DNA from: M3007 sp046316495 | GTDB taxonomy: Bacteria > Bacteroidota > Bacteroidia > Chitinophagales > Saprospiraceae | DNA length: 7,032 bases | Direction: 5' to 3' | Assembly: GCA_046316495.1 (NCBI GenBank) | Contig: JBKDAM010000108.1 | Coordinates: 1-7,032 of the forward strand | In this document: one piece after another, positions 1 to 5,000 of the stretch | Layout: the number at the start of each line of letters is the position of its first letter | Numbering within the stretch: the stretch's first letter is position 1 | Notes under the pieces: model-generated | The model's database searches: none | What the model saw: the letters and a program-made list of their open reading frames with translations, nothing else | Told to the model about the DNA's origin: nothing | Translations under genes and position numbers: made by a program

Positions 1-1432
1 GGTCTACACCGGTGGCAGCACTCAGGGAGTCTCTCATTTCGTAGGCATCCATTGCCTCGTACCGAAGGGTGGTCTGTAGCCGGGTCATACCAGTCCGAAA
101 CAGCGAATCACCCAAGTATTGGCGCAGGTTGTGAATTGTAAGCGCACCCTTGTTATAGGTAGTACTTCCGTAAGTAATCGATTTGGGCATGGGAGAAAGT
201 GCCAAGAAAGCTCCATCATCGTAATGGGCGTTCAGCAACATATCGTAATTATTACTTTTCTCCAGCTCAATTGCACTTGCCTTCGAGTAAAAGTATTCGT
301 GAAATAAATGGGCGCCATATTCTGCATTCCCTTCCTTGACCCACATATCAGCGGCACTTCCTACCGTCACCACATTGCCCCACCATTGGTGCGCCAATTC
401 ATGGCTTAAAATATTTAAGTGTTGGGAAAAGTTTTCTGGTAAAATTAAAAAATCAGGGTAAATGGTATTTCCAGGGTTTTCCATCGCCCCTCGGGTTGCC
501 ATCGCGTACCCAACCCGGTTATAGGGGTATGGACCAAACCAGTATTCAAAGCAATCAAGGGCTTCGTGTAGGTAATTAAAACAGGCATTTTTTGTTTTGG
601 TGGTGTCACCATACTTTGCAAGTAATTCGATCGGGTACAGGGTTCCGTCCGTTCCCAGGTGTGGTTGCTTAAGCTCTCCATATTGGGCAGCGGCAAAACT
701 GACATGGTAGGTACAAGCTGGAATATCCATCCGATACGTTCTCCATACCTGATTGGAGTCGGCCGGTGTTTCACTCACAAAATCACCGCTCGCATACGCC
801 CGGAAGGGCAAAGTCGTAAGAAAAGACAGTTCAAAGCCTGAGCGCTCTACGAAGTTGTCGAAACAGGGAAACCAAGCATGCCCAAAATTGTGCGGGGTGT
901 CTGTCAAACCTATGCTTAGGCTATAAATGTAATTACTTTCAAAATAGACGCCTCCAAAACCGGAGGGAGATTGGATAGGAGTACCTTGGTACCAGACCGT
1001 CAGGCCTCCCGTTTGTCCAACTGGTAAGGGTGCTGGCAAGGTAATAACCAAGTTAATATCTTGATGCGTATAGGGTAGGCTGGATCCATCAGACCATTTA
1101 ATGGAATCTACTTGAAGCCCCCTAAGATCGAGGGTAATGGTCGGGATTTCCTCCAATTTTGGGGTAAATAACACGTTGCATTCCCCTTTTATATTCTTGG
1201 AAGTGTAAGAAGTGATATCTACTTTGATGTTGTAGTGCAGGATGTCGAAGGTGTCACTCCGACTGTTAGACGCTGCGATGGCGGCCTCTGTTTCGGGACT
1301 AATGGGAGGGAGGCTTTGGTGCAAATGCTGCTTGGTGAAATGGCAACCATAACGGTGCAATTCTGCTCCAGGCTGAGCACCTAGGTAGGAGTATAAGGCG
1401 ATTGTTGCGAAAAGGGTAAAAATATTTCTCAT
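1..1432 (-). CDS. Secreted M1-family zinc metallopeptidase (aminopeptidase N-like), C-terminus outside the window
   Basis: This is probably an exported aminopeptidase that removes N-terminal residues from peptides. The frame is open from ATG at 1432 to the left edge (477 residues) with no stop. Residues 1-19 form a signal peptide (one Arg, a hydrophobic run, likely cleavage after Ala19 in LGA/QPG). An N-terminal beta domain begins near 63 (DILHYNIKVDI), and FPCFD at 188-192 is typical of M1 proteins. The catalytic set is complete: GAMEN exopeptidase motif at 315-319, zinc site HELAH at 344-348 with Glu345 as base, third ligand Glu367 exactly 18 residues later (WVKEGNAEY), and a likely transition-state Tyr426 in TYNKGA. 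The start overlaps the DUF1003 stop as ATGA, with no Shine-Dalgarno upstream, which suggests translational coupling. A C-terminal T9SS sorting domain is common in Bacteroidota homologues but would lie outside the window. The family call is firm; the substrate is unknown. Confidence 0.93.
   Translation of the reverse strand, partial: MRNIFTLFATIALYSYLGAQPGAELHRYGCHFTKQHLHQSLPPISPETEAAIAASNSRSDTFDILHYNIKVDITSYTSKNIKGECNVLFTPKLEEIPTITLDLRGLQVDSIKWSDGSSLPYTHQDINLVITLPAPLPVGQTGGLTVWYQGTPIQSPSGFGGVYFESNYIYSLSIGLTDTPHNFGHAWFPCFDNFVERSGFELSFLTTLPFRAYASGDFVSETPADSNQVWRTYRMDIPACTYHVSFAAAQYGELKQPHLGTDGTLYPIELLAKYGDTTKTKNACFNYLHEALDCFEYWFGPYPYNRVGYAMATRGAMENPGNTIYPDFLILPENFSQHLNILSHELAHQWWGNVVTVGSAADMWVKEGNAEYGAHLFHEYFYSKASAIELEKSNNYDMLLNAHYDDGAFLALSPMPKSITYGSTTYNKGALTIHNLRQYLGDSLFRTGMTRLQTTLRYEAMDAYEMRDSLSAATGVD
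1429..1432 (-). other. ATGA stop/start overlap joining DUF1003 and the M1 peptidase
   Basis: The TGA of the DUF1003 gene (1431-1429) shares bases with the ATG of the peptidase (1432-1430). The preceding bases (CTTCTCCCAACGT) contain no Shine-Dalgarno. This arrangement is a standard sign of a shared transcript with translational coupling and supports the chosen start of the peptidase. Confidence 0.8.
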
Positions 1433-2040
1433 ACGTTGGGAGAAGGATGGTTATTGCCTACTTGTTTTAAAATGGTATTCATTAGTTCGATTTGAACTTG
1501 TTGAATATCCAATAGTTCTTGTTGCTGCCGAATGATGAGTTGGTCCATTTTTTCGTGGAGAATACGGATTTCCAGCTCGGATTTAAGGTTAATCATGTAA
1601 TCCTTTTTGGCCCTGTTGCGGTCCTTTTCTTCTTGCCTGTTTTGACTCATCATGATGATTGGCGCTTGCAATGCTGCTATACATGACAAGATCAAATTGA
1701 GTAAAATATAGGGGTATGGATCAAACCCTTTGTTGAGGAGAAAAAAAGTATTGGCTGTAATCCACACCAAAATAAAGCAACCAAAAGACAGAATAAATAC
1801 CCAGCTACCTCCAAAGGCTGCCACCTTATCTGACAACCATTGGCCGAAACTAAGGCTGGTATCTTCTTCATCGTCTAATTTATCCGTCAGGGTCGTACGC
1901 TCTGAAAGGCTGTTTAGTACCGCCTTTTCCAGCTCAGTCAGGGCGCCAATTCGTTGATTCATGTACTCTGTCAAGTACTTTGATTGGTATTGGTGGAGCG
2001 CTTCTGCCGTTTCTTTTAAGTTGGATGAAAATGTGTCCAT
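1429..2040 (-). CDS. DUF1003 family membrane protein
   Basis: This complete 203-residue protein matches the DUF1003 pattern; the family's function is not established. Residues 1-60 are polar and probably helical. The segment FGQWLSDKVAAFGGSW (65-80) leads into transmembrane helix 1 (about 80-102). A short FDPYPY loop (106-111) follows, then transmembrane helix 2 (about 112-131), which ends in AAL-QAP-IIMMSQNRQ, a family hallmark. Residues 133-195 are highly charged (EEKDRNRAKKDY), then Gln/Leu-rich with a heptad-like pattern, so a cytoplasmic coiled coil is likely. It probably sits in the inner membrane with both ends in the cytoplasm. The gene starts 36 bases after the upstream giant gene and its stop overlaps the next start by 4 bases, as in an operon. 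The ATG at 2040 lies inside an mRNA stem (see 2035-2067). Met27, at 1962, is an alternative start, but residues 1-26 look like genuine coding sequence. Confidence 0.88.
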   Translation of the reverse strand: MDTFSSNLKETAEALHQYQSKYLTEYMNQRIGALTELEKAVLNSLSERTTLTDKLDDEEDTSLSFGQWLSDKVAAFGGSWVFILSFGCFILVWITANTFFLLNKGFDPYPYILLNLILSCIAALQAPIIMMSQNRQEEKDRNRAKKDYMINLKSELEIRILHEKMDQLIIRQQQELLDIQQVQIELMNTILKQVGNNHPSPNV

Positions 2041-2067
2041 TGGACAAAGGTAATTTGCCCAATGGAC
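2035..2067 (-). promoter_or_regulatory. 14-bp mRNA stem-loop enclosing the DUF1003 start codon
   Basis: In the minus-strand RNA, GUCCAUUGG (2067-2059) pairs perfectly with CCAAUGGAC (2043-2035). The stem continues through a G-U wobble (2058/2044) and CAAA with UUUG, leaving the 5-nt loop UUACC (2053-2049). The AUG of DUF1003 (2040-2038) lies in the 3' arm. The stem begins ten bases after the giant gene's stop codon, behind a run of seven A. A ribosome finishing the upstream gene could open it, so translational coupling or damping of DUF1003 is plausible. Read on the plus strand, the same element has one A-C mismatch in the stem and is followed by seven T. The pairing is seen directly; the function is inferred. 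Confidence 0.5.
2045..2052 (-). promoter_or_regulatory. Possible Bacteroidota -7 box (TACCTTTG)
   Basis: The sequence matches the Bacteroidota -7 consensus TAnnTTTG exactly and lies 4 bases before the DUF1003 ATG. The nearest suitable TTG further upstream gives a spacer of about 25 bases, longer than the usual 19 or so. Transcription from here would give an almost leaderless mRNA. It also overlaps the loop and inner stem of the hairpin, so the match may be incidental. Confidence 0.22.
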
Positions 2068-2076
2068 TTTTTTTCA

Positions 2077-5000
2077 TCAATTTGCAATGGTAACATCTCC
2101 TTCGAGTAGGATTTCCTCTCCGCTTTCCAGCTCAATTTCTGCCCACCAAACAAATACCGCGGGATTCATCATTTCCCCTTTGTACCGACCGTCCCAACCT
2201 TTGGATCGGTCGTTTGGCAGCACATTGGTGGTTTGGAACACCATATTTCCCCAACGATCGTAAATCTGCAAGGTTTTGATTTTTCGAACATGTCCTTCTT
2301 TTGCAAAAATGGTGAAAATGTCGTTGTTATCTTGCTGATTAGACGGCGTGATCACGTTGGGTGCGTATACCGCTGGGTCGCTGACTTGGACCAAGGTGAG
2401 GGATCTGGATTCACAACCATCTAGGTTCACGATCGTGACCTCGAAGGTAGTGGTTTGGAAGGGCCTAACCACCACCACATTCGGTTGGGTGGTAGGGGTA
2501 ACGAGTTCCTGCGGTGTCCAGGTAATGGAGGCTACCTGGCTGATCGGAATATTGAGGCTCGCTATTAACTGGTCACTTTCACCAAACTCCAAGCTAATTT
2601 GTGGGGTGGTGTTGACTTGTGGCTCAACGGGAACAGGAAAAGTTAGGGACTCTCCATATTCACAGCCATTCGCATCTTGCACCAATAAATCATAGGTGCC
2701 AGGGCTTAGGTTGCTAAACTGATTTGCCGGGAAGAAGGTATTTCCTCCATTAATTGAATAGACATAGGGGCCTTCTCCTCCAGTTACCTCTTGAATATCA
2801 ATACTACCAGGCTGACCACCGCAGGCTGGACGTTGTGTGTCCACCACCAGGGCGGAGGGGTAGTTGGTATTCCGTGTCACCACCACATTATCCGTGTTGA
2901 AACAACCCGTTTGGGTATTGGTGACCCTCAGCTGATACGTTCCTTCTTGAACCACCTCTGGGGCGCTACTAGTAGTTCCTTGCAAAATTTGACCGTCTGC
3001 GGTGCTCCAGAGATAGGAGAAAAGGGAACCTGTGGAGGAGCCCTGCGCACTCAGGAAGCCGGACTCGACTGAACAAGTGAGTTCAAATCCGTTATTGGCT
3101 TCAGCAATTGGCAATTGGATATCTTGAGGAACTTGCACACTGCCCAAGGAAGTACAACCATTTATGGAGTTTGAAATTACCAATTGGTAGGCGCCTGGTT
3201 GGTTGACTAAAGGATTCGGGACGTTGCTGCTTCCTACAATTCCTGGGCCCGACCATTGGTAGTTAAATTGACTTCCCTGGCTACTGCCGTTGGTCTGCAA
3301 ATTAGTTTCGGTAACTAAGCAAGTCAGTAGAGCAGGGCTGGCGATTTGTACTACGGGAAGTTGCGTGTCGGCCGTAATCTGAACTACGTCAGAGGCCGTA
3401 CAGCCATTGTAGTTATCAGTAGCAGTGAGCTGGTAAATTCCAGGTTGGTTGATGGTTGGAGAAAGCGTTGTATTCCCAGAAACAATACCAGGACCATTCC
3501 ACAACAAGCTTATTCCGGCATTTCCTCCGGAGGCAGTGCCGGAAAGGGTTAGTTGAGTATTGGCACAAGTGAGTAAATTGTCAGCTCCAGCGGAAAGAGT
3601 TGGTGCTTGTATGTTCTCTGTCACTTGGACCACAGCAAGGGTCTGACAACCATTGTCCAGGTTAGTCACTTTTAGGGTGTAGTTGCCAGGTGCGTCCACT
3701 ACTGGACTAAGAGTAGTTCCTCCACTCAGGATGTTCCCACTAAAAGTAGACCACTGGTAAGTAAACGCTGGACCCTGACTGCCCGTACCTTGCAAGGTGA
3801 TACTTTGAACGGTACAGGTGAGTTCTGCAGGAGCGGAGCCCCCAGCAGCTGGAGCGTTGAGGTCCTGAAGTACCTGAGCGGTTGTAGAACTGGTACATCC
3901 GTTCGAGGCATTTGTCACTACCAGTTGATAGAGCCCTGGCGCATTTGCAATCGGGGTCAACGTAGTGGACCCACCAATTAAATTACCATTTGAACCAGAA
4001 GGTACAGTCCATTGATAACTAAACCCTGGCCCTGCGCTACTGCCCTGTCCGTTCAGTTGGATAGAGGTAGCCGCACAAGTCAACGTAACGGGCGCACCTC
4101 CTACAGCAGTAGGTGGGTTAATATCCTGAGGTACAACCACTGTTGCCAGGGACTTGCAATTGTTGGAGGTATTCGTGACTTCCAGAACATAGGTTCCTGG
4201 AGCGGTAGCGGAGGTGACAGATTGGTTGGATGCGCCACCGATGGTTCCGTTTGGAGTGGACCAAGAGTAAGTGAAGTTCGATCCGGAACTACTACCTGAA
4301 CCGTTGAGTTCTATACTGGTAACTGCACAGGTGAGTGTTGCTGGCGCGAGCACTGCAGCAACTGGGGCATTTACATTTTGAGTTATGAGCACCTGATCCG
4401 TACTGGTGCAGAAGTTATCTGTGTTAGTGATTAGTAATGTGTAAGTTCCTGGAGCATTAATTATTGGATTAAAGGATGTTACGCCTGAAACAATGTTTCC
4501 AGTTCCAGACCAGTTAACGCTAAAATTGTTCCCGAGATTACTGCCGCTTCCACTTAAAACAAAAGTAGGAATGGTGCAGTTGAGCTCTGCATCGCTTCCG
4601 GCGTTTGCTATTGGAGTGCTAATATCTTGTTGAACAGTCGTTATGGCACTAGAGGTACAACCGGTTTGAAGATTGGTTACCGTAACCTCATAAGTACCGG
4701 GTGTATTTATCGTTGGGGTGGCTGTTTGTGCTCCATTCAGTATGTTTCCTCCTGAATTTGCAGTCCAACTATAACCCAAGTTAGGGGAGGTGCCACTGGC
4801 AATAGCCTGCAATTGGGTAGACACCAATTGGCAGTTAAGAATTGCGGGAGGGGCAGTACTTAAGATTGGTGCTAGGGTGTCCTGATTAACAGTAACTTGA
4901 GCCAAGGAGGTACAGCCATTGAGCGCATTGGAAACTAACAGCTCGTACGTTCCAGGGAGGTTAACAGTGGGTGTTAAGCTGGTATTTCCACTTAAAATAC

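Noticed and set aside
445..774. 109-codon minus-strand ORF
   Set aside because: It lies in another frame inside the M1 peptidase, whose frame through here contains the GAMEN motif and FPCFD-type signatures. It resembles no known family and is a shadow.
1..1432. Possible frameshift or pseudogene, because no long complete ORF appears in this stretch
   Set aside because: Codon-by-codon reading from 1432 gives one open frame to the left edge, with all M1 motifs in phase. The gene simply lacks its stop inside the window.
1935..2078. 47-codon ORF starting at the ATG that overlaps the giant gene's stop
   Set aside because: It is out of frame with DUF1003, has no recognisable protein features and mostly overlaps a well-supported gene. 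It is kept only as a possible leader in the hairpin finding.
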